A DNA stretch of 64,000 nt from Sphaeramia orbicularis (Eukaryota; Chordata; Actinopteri; Kurtiformes; Apogonidae): positions 45,394,453 to 45,458,452 of the forward strand of contig NC_043960.1 of assembly GCF_902148855.1 (NCBI RefSeq). The letters run 5' to 3'. Of the stretch, positions 48,431-62,481 are shown piece by piece. Each line of letters starts with the position of its first letter. Within the stretch, counting starts at the first letter, position 1. Under the pieces are notes generated by a model that saw only the letters and a program-made list of their open reading frames with translations, was not told the DNA's origin and ran no database searches. The position numbers and the translations under genes are program-made.

Positions 48431-48930
48431 AAGGCACGCCTCCTGGTTTCATCGTTTTAACCCTGACCACAACTCTGTCTCCAACACTTCTCATCAGAGC
48501 TGCCATCGGTTTCAGGGCAATAAAAGCAGCGCATTTAAAAGGGCCAGCCAGACCACATCCAGGGTCTGCATCATGTCATCCTCCACTCATGAGTAGAGAG
48601 ATATCAGCCTGGTATCATCCTGCCCTGCAAAAGACAATCTGGATACGCATGAATCGAATCTTATGAAGGACCAGTAGATCAGAGCGCAGTATTGCACTGT
48701 AGTAGCAAACTCCATAGCTTAATCTCATTCACAAAACAATGTTCAATACCTTTAACGTGGGAGCCTGATTCAGCCCCGCAACCTTAAAGCAAAGAGAAAA
48801 GAGAATGACTTGAAGTACTGTATGAAGTAGATTTGTAGCAAATTTATTGCACACTGAATGAATGCCTAAGAATGTTTTCATACTGGATGTATTTTAACTG
48901 ATTGCTTATGAATTGCATTGTCAGCCTGGA

Positions 48931-48936
48931 ATTAAA
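48931..48936 (+). terminator. zfyve9: zfyve9 polyadenylation signal (variant)
   Basis: ATTAAA, about 500 bases after the stop codon and the first plausible signal in the 3'UTR. It is followed by the direct repeat at 49040. Confidence 0.5.
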
Positions 48937-49039
48937 ACTTGCAACGATGACTGAATCACTGCCTCCATGTCCATTCACTCAGATCCTCAGGGATCAGTCT
49001 TGTTCTTAAGTCTTAAAGACCTACAACTATTTTGGTTCA

Positions 49040-49610
49040 GACTTCCAAATGAACCTTTGAATACATTTAACCTTTATGAAGTGATTTAGCATCGCTCATT
49101 ATAAATAGGGAAAACTAAAGAAAATCTGGCCTTTTCAGCAAAATATATGATTAACTGAATGTTAAAATAAGTGTTTACAGACATTGTCACTTGTTTTATT
49201 GGTCAATCAGTTGCAGATGATGTTGTGTCACTACAAAGTCTCTGAATGTCCAAATAAGACATGGCTTATGCTACCGAAATGCTGAGAAACGGCATTTTAC
49301 CTGATTTATTTTAATGTGTTGATGAGATTATAGTTTAAAAATTATGAAACATTTTAGATCAGTGGAGGCTTTTGGGAACTGGTGGCTGTTTAGGTCTTTT
49401 AGGGCAATAGCACTTAATGCTACATTTTAGTTCACTGTATAGCATTTGTCTAATATTTATGTCTTCTGACAGATGGTTTAAATAAATAATTATTGTTTTT
49501 TAAAATATGTGTAAAATCACATAATTATGAACTACTAAACTGAAAAGTAAGACTGGATTGAAATAGGTAAATAAAAGATTAAAGATAGCTGCAACAAATA
49601 TTACATTGTG
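49040..49610 (+). repeat. Long direct repeat, copy 2
   Basis: Starts just beyond the proposed zfyve9 polyadenylation site and aligns with the two outer parts of 43588-44850. It holds an extra insertion of about 80 bases near 49390-49470 that copy 1 lacks. No coding frame. Confidence 0.7.
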
Positions 49611-50570
49611 GAGTAATATAAATGATACTTTGATGATTGGTAAATGGTGTTACACGTTTTCATTGCATTCATTTATTATTGTGTCATTTTAGTGAATAAC
49701 ATTTACATTTCTTTAAAAGTCCTTCAAATAATACACATTTACTTGCAAAATTAATTCAGTTATGTTGAATATTTTGGTTGCATTATATTAAATTTGATTA
49801 ACTTAAATGCATTTACTTCATCTTATAGTTTTTAATTTATTCAATATGGCACCAAATTGCCATAAGTAATAACTGACCATATTTTTCATGGCATACATTA
49901 AACTCAATCAACTACTTCATGAATTAAGTTTTTTTTAAACACAATGTTTAAAAAGTCACACTGCATTGTTAAATCAGTAAAAATAAGAGACAATTCATAT
50001 ATTACATTCCATTGTTCATTACACTGCAAAGTAAATAATTCAGAACTGATAAACTGATACTGATGATAGTCATGTAAAAGCCCTCATCACTCATGTCACA
50101 CAACTTCATAACAAACTTTGGGTTAAATGACAGATGTGTTGCAATAATGGAAGACTGTCTGATACTAGACCAGTGGTTCATTAATCAGGTATCCATTTAC
50201 AAAATGAATTATCGTTTCACATTTGAGTAACTCATAAAATTATGACCCACTTGTGACCCTAATGAACCGGCTTCTGGCTAAGTGGGTGCAGATCCGGTCT
50301 GCAGGATGCCTTCTGCCTGCCTCTCATGATGAAATCGTTTTGAACAAAGCAGAATGGATCCCTTGTTCGCCTCCTACTTTCTCCACATTCTTGAGATAGC
50401 GAAGGCAAGATGCACAAGCAAGCAAATATTTTTCGTCTTTGTTGCAACTTAACAATGTCAGTCTTATTTCCAAGACTTGACAGCTGTGAGTGAAAGAGGC
50501 GTAACAATAAGTTATTGGTTTCATTGTAATGTAAAGCTGGTGAAAATACAAAATACTGACACAAAATGTA
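49610..50570. other. zfyve9-elovl1 tail-to-tail intergenic DNA
   Basis: AT-rich to about 50250, then a patch of normal composition (50260-50560). The patch keeps a 105-codon frame open on the minus strand, but I do not recognise the sequence and do not call it a gene. Confidence 0.5.
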
Positions 50571-50590
50571 CAACATAATTTAAAATTGAA

Positions 50591-50596
50591 TTTATT
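50591..50596 (-). terminator. elovl1: elovl1 polyadenylation signal
   Basis: AATAAA on the minus strand (TTTATT as given), about 495 bases beyond the elovl1 stop codon, with A/T-rich DNA downstream. Confidence 0.65.
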
Positions 50597-51090
50597 GGCA
50601 TTTTAATTTTAAATACACAATGTAACAAAATTTAGAAAGTCTAAAGCATACCAATACAATTAGTTTTTTTCTATTGTAAAACTATTTACAGAAAGTATTT
50701 TCAAGTTTGATAGAAACTGTACAGTCATCTGTCCACAGGGGGGGCAGGAGGACATGGGGGTCAGATAAGTAGTGAGGAAAGGAGGGTGTAAGGCCACCGT
50801 TGTGATACTGAACTAAGAGGCTGTTTGTAACATCAGTGAAGATAACATGTAGGTCAAAACATCTTCTCTTCATACATTGTGTTCCATAGATGGTTCCCCA
50901 ACTCAAAGAAACAAACCAACAAACCAACCAAAAGTGGGCCCCCCACTGTGGAAATCATTGACCACGTCATTTCCCCATGTTTTATAATTACAACTAAAAA
51001 CAGGAATAGAAACACAGCCAAAATCATCTTTGGAATCCATTTCAACAGGTTCTCGAGGTCATTCTTCTTGGGTGTTTCCTTCCAGAGGCC

Positions 51091-54000
51091 CTAGGCCTTC
51101 TTCATTTTGCCCATGTGAGCACTGCCGTTCTCGTGGTGGGCGGAGCCATTGCTGGTGCCGTTGGTGGCTCCGTGGCTGATGCCGTTGCCGTGCTCATGGT
51201 GTTTGCCGTTGGTGTAGACAGCGGTGCCGTTCTGACATGGCTTGGCGCTCTGTTTTGGCAACCGTTTTCCTTTTACATAAGCCTGGATCCAGAAGTTGGA
51301 GAAAAGCACAAAAAAGAAGGTTCCGTACATCCAGATGAGGTGGAGGATGACCGGGAACTGGTAGTCGCAGCTGTCCATGAAGTAATACTGGGTGGCATGG
51401 AGAGAAACCAGCACAAACTGGGTCTGTGTGGAGGAAGAAGAACTGCTCAGAACTTATCAAATAGTGAAGGAAGGATTCATTCTGACATTGACAGGTTACA
51501 GATGACTAATTATCCTGTAAAACATGTCATTAGTAATGTTACTAAAACCTGTCACAATCATTATATAATCACCATGTTACAATTACTAAACCCAACTGCC
51601 ATTATTTTGCAAACTAATGATAATCACAACTCAAAGTGCTGGAAACATGACAGTAATGTGTGTATGAATAAAATACGGTCAGACTTACACTGTAGTAGTG
51701 GAATAAAATGACATTAAAATCATAATTTCGTTCATAGTAAGTGTGGATAAATGTACTTCATGATGGTGACAGCCATGAGTAACCACTTAATGAGTTCAAG
51801 GAAGTCTAATTCTTTACATGCGATTACTTTTCTAATAAGTAGTCTAAAATGGGTCCTAGAAACATAACATTATAGCATAATTGCCTAAATTATATTTTTT
51901 TGGCCAAATTGTGATATTTGCATTAAATGAAGCAGCAGTATTAGGAAAATAAAGCTAAGCAGATATCACAATTTGACAAAGAATATGACTCAGGCAATTA
52001 TGCTACGAGGCCAACGATATGTAAAAACATAAAGACCAACAATTCATGCTAACGTTTGAGTCCTTCTCTGACTTCAGGAGAAAAATTTAGGTGCAACAGG
52101 TTTGTAATCAGCAACATTTTGATTTGCAACTGTAACCATTTATTCCTTTGTAAATATAACTAATAGCTGTTATATTATTGTTTAATTAAAAGAAAAATCC
52201 ATTTTGCAAAGATAGATTATCCCAAACAGTGTAATTAAATATGAAAAAAGAGAATGATTTTGGAATAATACATGGTCAACTCTGCATGACTGAGACCTAA
52301 ATAACAGAACAGTAGTGCACACATACCAGCTGAATGGCAGTCATGTATTTCTTCCACCACAGAAACTTCTGGAAGCGTGGTCCAGCAGCAGCGAGGCCAT
52401 AGTAGAAATACATGATAACGTGGACGGAAGAATTCACCATGGCGTGGAATGAACCCATTCCACCTGAGGTAAAAAAACAGGAACCATGTGGTCAGCCAGA
52501 GACAGTGTCAGTACCAGGATGTAAAAAATACAGAAGCTGCAGAGTTTTTACCGCCCGTTTGAGTTAATTATTTTCTTTTTACTATACAGCAGCGTGTATT
52601 TGACAGCTCATCTGCAGAACCTCTGTGAACAACCCCGTTATCACAACACACAATCTACGTGTACAAGTGTGGTATGCAGGATGATGTTACTATCTACTAA
52701 CCCCGCCAAGCTGTTCTGTCATTCTTTTCTCATAATCATTTTCCAACTGTTTAACAAGTCAGTTCAAGACTGAGTTAATGTGTACTCACCGGGAGCGTAG
52801 CCGACCCCCCACCACCAGGTCCAGGGCATGAAGGAGTGGTGGAAGATGTGTAGGAAAGTGATCTGGCCGTGCTTTTTCCTCAACACAAAGAATATCTACA
52901 AAAAAGGAGGAGTTCAGGTTAGCTCAGGTCCAGCTGTATGAATGAAAACTCAACTTGACCAACACATACTGGGCAGGAAATAACACTTACTGTGTCAATA
53001 AGCTCAATGATCTTAGAAAACCAGAACAGCCAAGCCACTTGGACCATCTGAGGAAGAATACAGACTTGTATTAATAGAAACAAATTGCAACAAATGCAAA
53101 ATATTTACTTAATAAAACTGTAAATGGGTCTTACTCGTAGTGCTTGAGGGCTGTTCGAGGTATCGATTGCATCGCATCGCCAAGTGTATGTTGTGGCCCA
53201 ACCAGACATCATGAACTATACGACAGGAACATTTGTTTTCATTTGTTTTGTCTCAACACTCACAAACAGTAGTTTTCTCTCCTAACAAAAAATATTTTGA
53301 CAAATACAGGTGGTCAAACATAACATGCTGTGCACTTTTAATACCCCTCTGCCAAATGATCAGAATCAAAGATTCTATTCAAAGTTACTGCCCTATAATT
53401 TAGATTAGATTGTCTTTGTGTAAAACTTATTACATACATATGTATATTTGAAAGTACGCAGATATTGTAACTGCACAAGGCATAAGGCCATTTGACCTTG
53501 AAAAAGTAGGTCAAGGTGACCTATTTTTAATAGGCTTCTGCTCCAAGCCAAGATGCATCCACAGTATACATTTGGTGCAGATATGTCAATGCATTCTTCA
53601 GATAATTCGATTATGTTGACGAATGGACAGAAAGAGAGACAGACAGACAGACAACAAAACAATTACAATACCCCTATGGCCTGAAGTTGGCCGAGGGGTA
53701 AAAACTAACCATTTAATAGCATTAGTTCAAGAGCTCAAGAGCTTACAATTTGGATAAAAACAAAATAAAACACACTTACTTCATAGACAATGTATATAGA
53801 CAGCCCCACTAGTAAGAAGTTGTACACTATCATGGCTTCTTTTAGCTGGAAGGGCTTGCGATTGGCCATTATGCGCGGTCCCAGGTACAGTACAAAGAAC
53901 AGGTAGCACAGCAATATTAAAGTCATGGGAATAGGACTCTGCATCAGCGGGTACGACAACAGCCGTGGATCTAAGGGGGCGAGAGGATAGTATGGCGTTA

Positions 54001-54128
54001 AAACAACAAAAAAAATTTCAAAAAGAGAATTTTGGATTTTGTTGGGTAAATCTCATACCAATTCCCGCCACGAGGTAGTCATAGATATCCAAGGCGTGTG
54101 AGCCCATTTCCTTAATCTCCTGAAGCAT
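51091..54128 (-). CDS. elovl1: Very-long-chain fatty acid elongase 1
   Basis: An ER membrane 3-ketoacyl-CoA synthase that adds two carbons to saturated and monounsaturated acyl-CoAs, roughly C18-C26 in human ELOVL1. Seven coding exons on the minus strand, in order: 54059-54128, 53780-53970, 53135-53215, 52991-53047, 52790-52895, 52327-52463 and 51091-51423. Phases agree and give 324 residues. The catalytic HXXHH motif is HIFHH at 149-153. Recognisable blocks are [45 protein letters not shown] and [15 protein letters not shown]. The C-terminal tail is about 45 residues longer than human (279), rich in His, Asn and Gly, and ends KMKKA, which fits the KXKXX ER-retrieval signal. Fish carry elovl1a and elovl1b; I cannot say which this is. 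It lies tail-to-tail with zfyve9. Confidence 0.95.
51873..52010. mobile_element. Palindromic MITE-like repeat, related to 39171-39258
   Basis: The left arm AGCATAATTGCC and the right arm GGCAATTATGCT are inverted. CCAAATTGTGATAT is shared with the copy in zfyve9. In an elovl1 intron. Confidence 0.6.
53430..53700. repeat. Interspersed repeat with GACAGACA and GTAGGTCAAGGTGACCT words
   Basis: Contains a TGACCTTGAAAAAGTAGGTC stretch, an imperfect inverted repeat that incidentally matches an SF-1/ERR-type TCAAGGTGA site. It ends with AGACAGACAGACA and CAATACCCC. It looks like a dispersed fish repeat rather than a gene. In an elovl1 intron. Confidence 0.4.
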
Positions 54129-54161
54129 CTTTGCTGCCTGGTACGTCTACGACCCAAATAC

Positions 54162-57100
54162 CTGCAACAATTGATCAATTAGTTTGACTGTTTAAAACCT
54201 GATGCAACACCTGGGCCCCAGTCACATGGTGATACTTATACAAATAGGGAAGTATTCAAGAGCAGTCGTCTGGTTCCAGTCTTCTGGACATGTAAAACGG
54301 TTGCTCCTGTTTTGACTCATTTCTACTGGGACCGTAACTGTGGACCAGATCTTTAAATTCACATTAATTATAGTCAGTATAATAAGTTACAGTACTGCAC
54401 ATCGTCACATTTTGTGGAAAGAGATGTTACCAAGTCCTAACCAAGAGGCTAACACTTGGTAAATGCAATACTGGCATTTAAAATACAATTCTCAGAATTT
54501 TTTTTTTTTTCAACACAAATTGAAAAAATTATTGAACAATTATTTGCATTATTTATCATGCATCACACATAGGGAAAAACTGCTGAACAAGTCATAATTA
54601 TTACACTTACATCTGGTGAGACTGATACTTTACAATGATGTGTGATTTCCTTAGACACTGAAAAATAAAATTCAACTCCCCCCAGGCTCCATTATACACA
54701 CAGTTATGCCAAAAATAAAAATCACATGCCTTTAATTCTGTCTTGCTGGGGATCACCCGTGACCAACACATGCCTTCTTGGAGATGCATTTTACGACATT
54801 TCCTGATTCAGCAACACTTAAATGCAATTACACAACACAGCTCATCCTTAACACTCCCAATGAAATCCCAGGATGCTTTGCCAGAGCTCCAACCACTCAT
54901 CAGACATGGCCTGATATCAGAGAGGAGGTGCCACAGGGAAAGGGGAGGGCGTTATTCATGCAGCAAGGCGGGAGCAGGGCCAGAATTTAAGACACAATAC
55001 TCCCTCTGATCTCTCAAATAAACACATTAACAAACACTAAAGACAAATATCACTGAGGCCTGAACTGTAAAAAACACAAACTGAAATGCCATCAAAGCTA
55101 CAAACTGAGCAGGTGACACATAACCGACTCCCCCTTGTGTTGACCCATGTGGTGAGCCATGTTTCACTGGCGGAAAAGTGCCATACCATGCAACCTGCAC
55201 ACAGGAATGTTGCTATGATTTTCTGTTGACAGAAGCTTAACCGTATCGAATGTAAACTTAAAAGGAAATTCACAAAGTCGAGGACACAAAGGGTGTGGTT
55301 TCTCCTCAGTACATTGTATGCAGAGGGAGCTATTGTTTGGCGTACAGTCTGCAATGTTTGAGTTTTCACTGCCCAAGGACTAACAGGCAGCCCACCTTAA
55401 GTCTACATAATTAAAAGCCAATAACTTCATACTCAGGAATGAAGGGCAGGAGGTTGGTCACAGGCAGACAGATAGTAAAAATTAAAGTTGAAAATATATA
55501 TTAATTTAAAAAGACAGAAACAATTAAACAACCATGCATCTTGCACATTAACAAAAAAAAAAAAAAAAAAAAAAAATCACTGATGACAACTTGCTTTTCT
55601 TATGCATCTCCTAATCTCATCAGTGTCAAATAAAAGCATTTCAGGAAATGTAGAAAATGTCAAACATCACTGATCCTACTTTGTGAATCTGCTGAATCAG
55701 AGTCAATGAAGACTTGTGTAGTTGACTATCCCTGACAAACTGGACATTCCCCCTCCTTTCATAGATAACCCATGGAGTTTGTTCACCCCAGAGTTTTACT
55801 GTGAACCACAGGTTTATGTCAACGCTCCAGTATCTTGTATCAGGTTGATCTCCCTGTTAAACTTTCAGGTGACCGAACACAGCATTCCAGCCTTTATGTG
55901 ACTCAAATTCACAACTTGCTAAATTCCTTCCGGTAACGTAATGAAACTGGAATTATCTCCATGTGAAGGCCTTGATGTTATCTCCAAAAGTACAGACGAT
56001 GGTGTTGTGTAAAATCATATACATGACATTTCAGAAAACTCTTACATAAAAAGCTGTGGGTGATGAGACATTTGGTTCAACAAGTGAACCATCATCATGT
56101 CTGAGGTGAGAGCAAACATCAAGGTTCATCAGTCTTGTTCTGAGGAAAAATGCTGGACAGTTAAATGGATCAAATAATTATCTGGTCAGGTTAGTGGGAA
56201 ATGCTGTCTGTTATAGAAGGCTTAAATTGTGTAATAGTAACGCTACTGCAATAAGTAATTTTTTAAATTTTATTTTATTTTATTGGAATGTAATCCTTAA
56301 ACTACTAGTTGCACAAAAAAGTAATATCTGTGTTTGATCAGATTATATTGCAGATGCATAACATACACAGGAATAAAAGGTTATCCAGTCTCCCAGTTTT
56401 ACTAATACCTAAACATACAACTTATGAACTTGTGAATTTCTCAAAAATAAAACAGTGCCACAATCACAAGACTATCACCCTGACTCACACACAAAGAATA
56501 AGATAAAAGAAAAAAAACAGATACAAGGGATAATATCTCTGCATCTAAAACCCAGATAAAGAGAGAAGTACAAAGAAAATGAAGCCCCTTCCATTCCAGT
56601 TTGATATAAAATGCAAAAACTTATCTCGCACCAACGACCACTGATGGCAGATCAAATGTGTTACTGTCACTTGGCACTCGAACACTGCTGCATCCGTTAT
56701 CAATGGACAGAACGTCACCTCTCTACTTCTAATCCTTACCAATTAGAAGCTCAAGTGCTACTTCAGAGAAAAGGCCACTAGCATTAATGTGTCATTAGAG
56801 GCTGGTACAGTGGTCGCTGCTGTATAAGAGTATCAGCAATTCCACAAGAGGACAGGAACTTCCTCATCAGTGTGAGAGGGGTCCAGAGGGTGACACTGTA
56901 GACTCATAACCACTTCAGCAACTTTTAAACTTCCCCTTTTAGCAAAAAACTGTACCGTCTACAACCCTTACACCAATATTAGTATATTCTTACGAGCCGA
57001 ACTAAATGAAGTTATTCTAAAAGCCGCACTGACACAACCACCCATTCATTATAAAGCAGAACCTGACAACGATGTGACTGGTTTACATCTACTGAGACAC

Positions 57101-57389
57101 TGTCATACAGTGGAAAGGGAGGGGGAACATTTCCTATGAGAGTTATGTCAATGAATCATAGATGGAAAAAGGAAGCTCACACTCACAAGGTAGGAGTTAA
57201 TGATGAACAAACTGGAGAGAAAAAAACTGAGTAACCAGAAGCCCATTAGTCCAACTCACACTAAGGTTTACATTATACAAATAAAAAAAAAAAAAAAAAA
57301 ATGAAAAAACAGTGTCACAGAACAGATCCTTAAACACCGAGAGCTCTCCCTGAGGACCGGAAGGTAGAAGGGGACGTTAAGCAACTTAC
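54162..57389 (-). other. elovl1: elovl1 intron 1
   Basis: Runs from the donor at 57389 (CTGAGCAAG/GTAAGTTGC on the minus strand) to the acceptor next to 54162 (TTGTTGCAG on the minus strand). It holds poly-A/T tracts (55553-55576 and 57282-57301). No further exon was recognised. Confidence 0.5.
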
Positions 57390-57760
57390 CTTGCTCAGAC
57401 AAGAATTTTCCACTTAATCAAAAGCAGCGTGTGCTTGTGTAGATTCCCGTTTTACAGCACGGCAAAAGCCTCTCCGAAAAATAAAAAAAAAGGTGTGGCG
57501 GGCAGTAGGCAGGCAGGCAGGCGGCTGGGTCAGCATCAGCGGAAAGAGAAAACAGCGAAGAGAGAGAGAGGGAGAGACAGGGTAAGAGGACGAGAAAGTA
57601 AACTGACAAAGTGTGGCTGGTACAGAGGTCTTCCAAATCCCCACCCTCCCTGACTCACACAGTGGATGAATAACTCGCTCAGAGAAGAGGGAGGGAAGGA
57701 GGCTGAGCCAAAGGGAGAGAGAGTACGCACTGTGTCAGAGCGAGAGTACAACTGGGGTGA
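57390..57760 (-). promoter_or_regulatory. elovl1: elovl1 noncoding first exon and promoter region
   Basis: A consensus donor on the minus strand lies at 57389-57390. The exon side is G+C-richer and holds purine-rich GAGAGAG tracts and a CAGG repeat (57508-57526). This marks the likely first exon and core promoter. The exact start is unknown. Confidence 0.45.
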
Positions 57761-60700
57761 GAGTGTGATGGCCCCTATTTAAACCCACATAAAAAGACAT
57801 CCCCCAAATGAAAACGCCACTAGCTGTTGTGTGAGTGACGCCTAAACTTCAGTTAGAGTTCCCCCCCTACAGCAACTTTCAAGGTCACACCCTCCACATG
57901 CACAAACACATGCACATTAAAGAGGGAAAAAAAAAAAAAAAAAAACCTCTGGAGTCGCCCTTTAAGTTTTCTTTCACGGGGTGGGCTGATAATATTATTC
58001 ACGAGCAGCGGGCGAGAAATCAGTAGCAACAGTGTTATGGTGAAGGGGGCCATTGTTGCGTCTGTTACTGGCTCTTGACCCAGCCAACACCCAGAAAGCA
58101 AAACCAGCTCCTGTTTCATTCTCTGTGTTTAAAGACAATCGGTGTCATGATAAAAATGCCTGGCACAAGAAAGAGGAGCTGTCGAACATTTCATTCTTCC
58201 TCTGGGTTTGGAAGCGTTAGTATGTTGTGTATCCAGTGGTTTACCTCACATGGCTCATGCACACATCAACTGTTGTGTGTTTACACCTGCAGTTAATGAT
58301 CATTTTCACTCTCTGTTAACACACTTTGACACGTCTGCATTAAATGACATTTTCTTTATCGGTGTTTTTGTGTTACGTGTCCACATGTCAGATTTCTGTT
58401 TGAATTTTATTTTTCATTATGTTTCTGCCAGTGTTGCATACTCCACTGATCAAATTTCCTTGTGGTGAGAATTATGGATATTCTTACTGAATAGTTAGGT
58501 GGTCTATAAAATGTTTAAAAAAAAAAAAAAAAAAAGATGGAAAAATGTCAGACAGTATTTCTAGTTAAAAATGACTCCTGTATGGAGACTAGTTCACAAC
58601 CCAAACATACTATATTCACTCTCACCGAAAGAGGACTATAAAATATTCACTATTAAGAAGCTGGAGTCAGAAAATGACTTGTGATTCCTTCAATAGTCGA
58701 CAACGAATCAATTAATTGTTGCAGCTTAAGTTATTTATGTATATATATAGAGAGAACTAGAATCTGCTCCACAGCTAACCAGATCCAGTTGTGGATATGT
58801 GTCTATTTCCCTGACATCTAAAAACAGGCACAACACACAATTTCCTTCCTAAGAAACAACAAATATACTCAAGGTTCAGAGCCACAGAGCATCACAGCCA
58901 GTCATAAAACGCTGATGTTTACTCAGGGTTGCATGATTGGGCTAATGGCAGACAAAAACGATTGCTGCAATGGAAATAGACGGTGACTCATACGATAATG
59001 CTTAAAATTTTGTGTTGTGCAAGATTTCACTCTCCCAGATAGGAAATCACTTACTGAGATTGCACTGCCACACCTGCACATTCCAAACTGGAGCAAAGCA
59101 TTAATAGCAGTATTAGTAGTGGTGACATTCTATGTTACTGTGATCTGATCTATTTTGGCAGCAGGTTTTATGGGAAATCACATAGTGTCTCAGCAAGATG
59201 GCCTCAACATTTGTGAATGGAGCAAACTTTTAATTGGTGCATCACAAACAAAACATGTAAGGTGTAACCTTAATGTAAGGTCAGGACCTGAGAATGTTAC
59301 AGAGGAAAAACCAGCACATGACACTCAAACACTTGGCAATGGTGGAAACATTGTCTTATCTACATTGAGTTTACACTTCAGCAATATAGTTTCTATGATC
59401 AAACTACACAAGTACTATCAGTCTGCAGACTAGAGGAGCTTTTACTGTTACAAACCAACACGAAAGGAGAATTTCCATGCAAAACCTCCCACGCTTTACA
59501 GAGATGAAGTCAGATAAATAAAATTAGTTTCATAATTAGGTGCTAAATAAAGATTTAAGAAAATGTTTGATGATACAAAATCCATTGCTATTAATAATTA
59601 TCGCAATAAATGTCTATTTATTATTTCTTTTAAGTGTTAGGTAGATTTCTGGTCTCCAGTCAAAGTAAAACAAAAAAACAAACAAACAGATGGTTATTTA
59701 TGGTTTCAGGGAGAATAGACATAACACAATAAAAATAATGTAAATGGCAAAGACATATCGCAAAACAAACCAACACATGTAATCTCCAATTTGGTGACTC
59801 AGTCTATATTTTCTTCATTTTAATGTAATGGTGACTGTTAGGCTATTTGTTAGTTATTTGTTCTTTCAAACCATTCTTCATTGTCAGTTGATGATAAATA
59901 TTTGCCAAACAGATGAAATGTGTCACACACCTAGAAGGAGGACAGTCTAAATAACTGAAACAAACAAAAAAAACACACACAAGAAACAAGTGTTAGTGCC
60001 TAGTCCTACGTCAAATCCCAAAAAAAAAATCAACTAATGGCACATTTAAGGCTGTGAGTTTGACCTAAATGTGTAGAGAAACATGACACGCCGCTCTTCA
60101 ACAAGTACAAAAGGCTTAGACAAACATGTACGCAGCCACACTTTGATTATTTCCATTAGAGGCAATAGTCCATGATATTGACAAGAGGCTTTGAGAAATA
60201 ATAGTTGAACTTGGTTATTTTAAGGCTTCTGCCACCTGAAATGCCTGCACAGGTGATTCTGTCATTGTTAATCATTCTTTAGTATTACACTGATACCTCT
60301 GGCTGCCAAGGCTGGTTCTACCTGTCCTACTAGTCCCCGTGAAGGGTGAGGAGGGGGAGGGGGCGGCGGGAGGACCTTAGTGTATTTTAGCCCCTCCTTG
60401 AAAATACCAAAACACACCTGACAAATAGATCACTGTGCTCTTCTGTAATAGCTGACAGAGCCATCTCCAACACGATAACCATCTTGTCCTGTGACACCAA
60501 CGTTCCAAAAGAAACACCAGACAGTGAACCACAAAACATATGGAAGTGTCAATTATAGTCGTTTACAAAATCCTGTGACTTCTGATATGGTTCACTGAAA
60601 TCTCATCATTGTCTAAACTACACTCATTAGAGAACGAGAACGAATGTGTGATTTTGAGGAGGAATCAAACCAAAACAGAGGCACGAGCACATCCGTACTG

Positions 60701-60799
60701 ATACTAATACCAGTTCCTAAACCATACTTTCCTCAATACCAATTTTTAACAAAAAAAAAAGAAAAATTACATTGCACATGTTAGTACACTCTTGGTATT

Positions 60800-60835
<36 letters not shown>

Positions 60836-61358
60836 AAAGCAGTCAAACATATTGTCTGTTCATGACAATCTGCACAAAAACCTGCTTTGTGCACTGATAC
60901 TGATGAGATTAATCCCTTATACATATAGTGAGATCTGATATCACACTCCACATGTTTTTTTGATACTTGATGATATCAGTGTCCTTAAAGTATTGATGTT
61001 CAGTTGACCTATACACCTCCAAAGCAAAACTTAACACCATTCCAGACATAAATGTGCTGTCATACCATATAATTTACTAAAATACTATATCACTACCAAA
61101 AGTGAAACTAGAGACCAGTTTTTGACATCCAAAAATTTGGTAACATCTAATTTACATTAAGGCCACCACAGGCTTTTATTGTAAATTAATCTGTCCATTC
61201 CGTGGTCAGGTAATTAATTAGTTGCCTGGTCTAAGTTATAGGTTACAAAATGGTTTAAGCCCAAGGTAATGTCCTAAAATATGAAATATTCACATCTAAA
61301 AGGGCTGGAACCACAATGTTTTTTTTTTCTCTAAAAAAAAAAAAAAAGTTTGTGTGTG
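57760..61358. other. Region without a recognised gene
   Basis: AT-rich DNA with homopolymers (A at 57929-57945 and 58513-58535, T at 60801-60828). No exon with consistent splice sites and no known protein words were found on either strand. Confidence 0.5.
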
Positions 61359-62018
<660 letters not shown>

Positions 62019-62020
62019 TG

Positions 62021-62095
62021 TAGGTAGGTAGATAGGTAGGTAGATAGAGAGATAGAGAGATAGAGATAGAGAGATAGAGAGATAGAGAGATAGAG

Positions 62096-62152
<57 letters not shown>

Positions 62153-62170
62153 TACACACACACACACACA
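62021..62170. repeat. (TAGG)/(TAGA)n then (CA)n microsatellite
   Basis: TAGG units grade into GAGATA and then pure GATA units, ending in CA units that meet the next element. Confidence 0.93.
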
Positions 62171-62377
62171 GGGTGTCCCATAAGTCTCCATACATAGGAG
62201 ACATAATACATATGGTTCTAACATGTATTTCTTTATAGTTCTTCAGCAGTGGAGGACACGCATTGAAATGTGTTCCCGACAAAATGGCAGTCATATAGAG
62301 CATATTATATAAATAAAAATGGTTTATGTCAAGAAATGTTTATTTTTCCTATGTATGGAGACTTATGGGACACCCTG
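62169..62377. mobile_element. Mariner-type MITE (209 bases)
   Basis: Starts CAGGGTGTCCCATAAGTCTC and ends GAGACTTATGGGACACCCTG, a perfect invert at the ends, continuing inward through CATACATAGGA and TCCTATGTATG for about 31 bases. Microsatellites lie on both sides. Confidence 0.85.
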
Positions 62378-62391
62378 TGTGCGTGTGTGTG

Positions 62392-62457
<66 letters not shown>

Positions 62458-62481
62458 ACATATACACACACATACACACAC
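62378..62481. repeat. (TG)n(TA)n(CA)n microsatellite
   Basis: TG units, then about 26 TA units, then CA-rich units, mirroring the tract at 61359-61470. Confidence 0.93.

Noticed and set aside
50259-50576. 105-codon minus-strand frame between zfyve9 and elovl1
   Set aside because: Composition is mixed and no family is recognised. It lies just beyond the elovl1 polyadenylation signal and may be repeat-derived.
51115-51711. 198-codon plus-strand frame
   Set aside because: It is antisense to the last elovl1 exon, whose frame is supported by clear homology.
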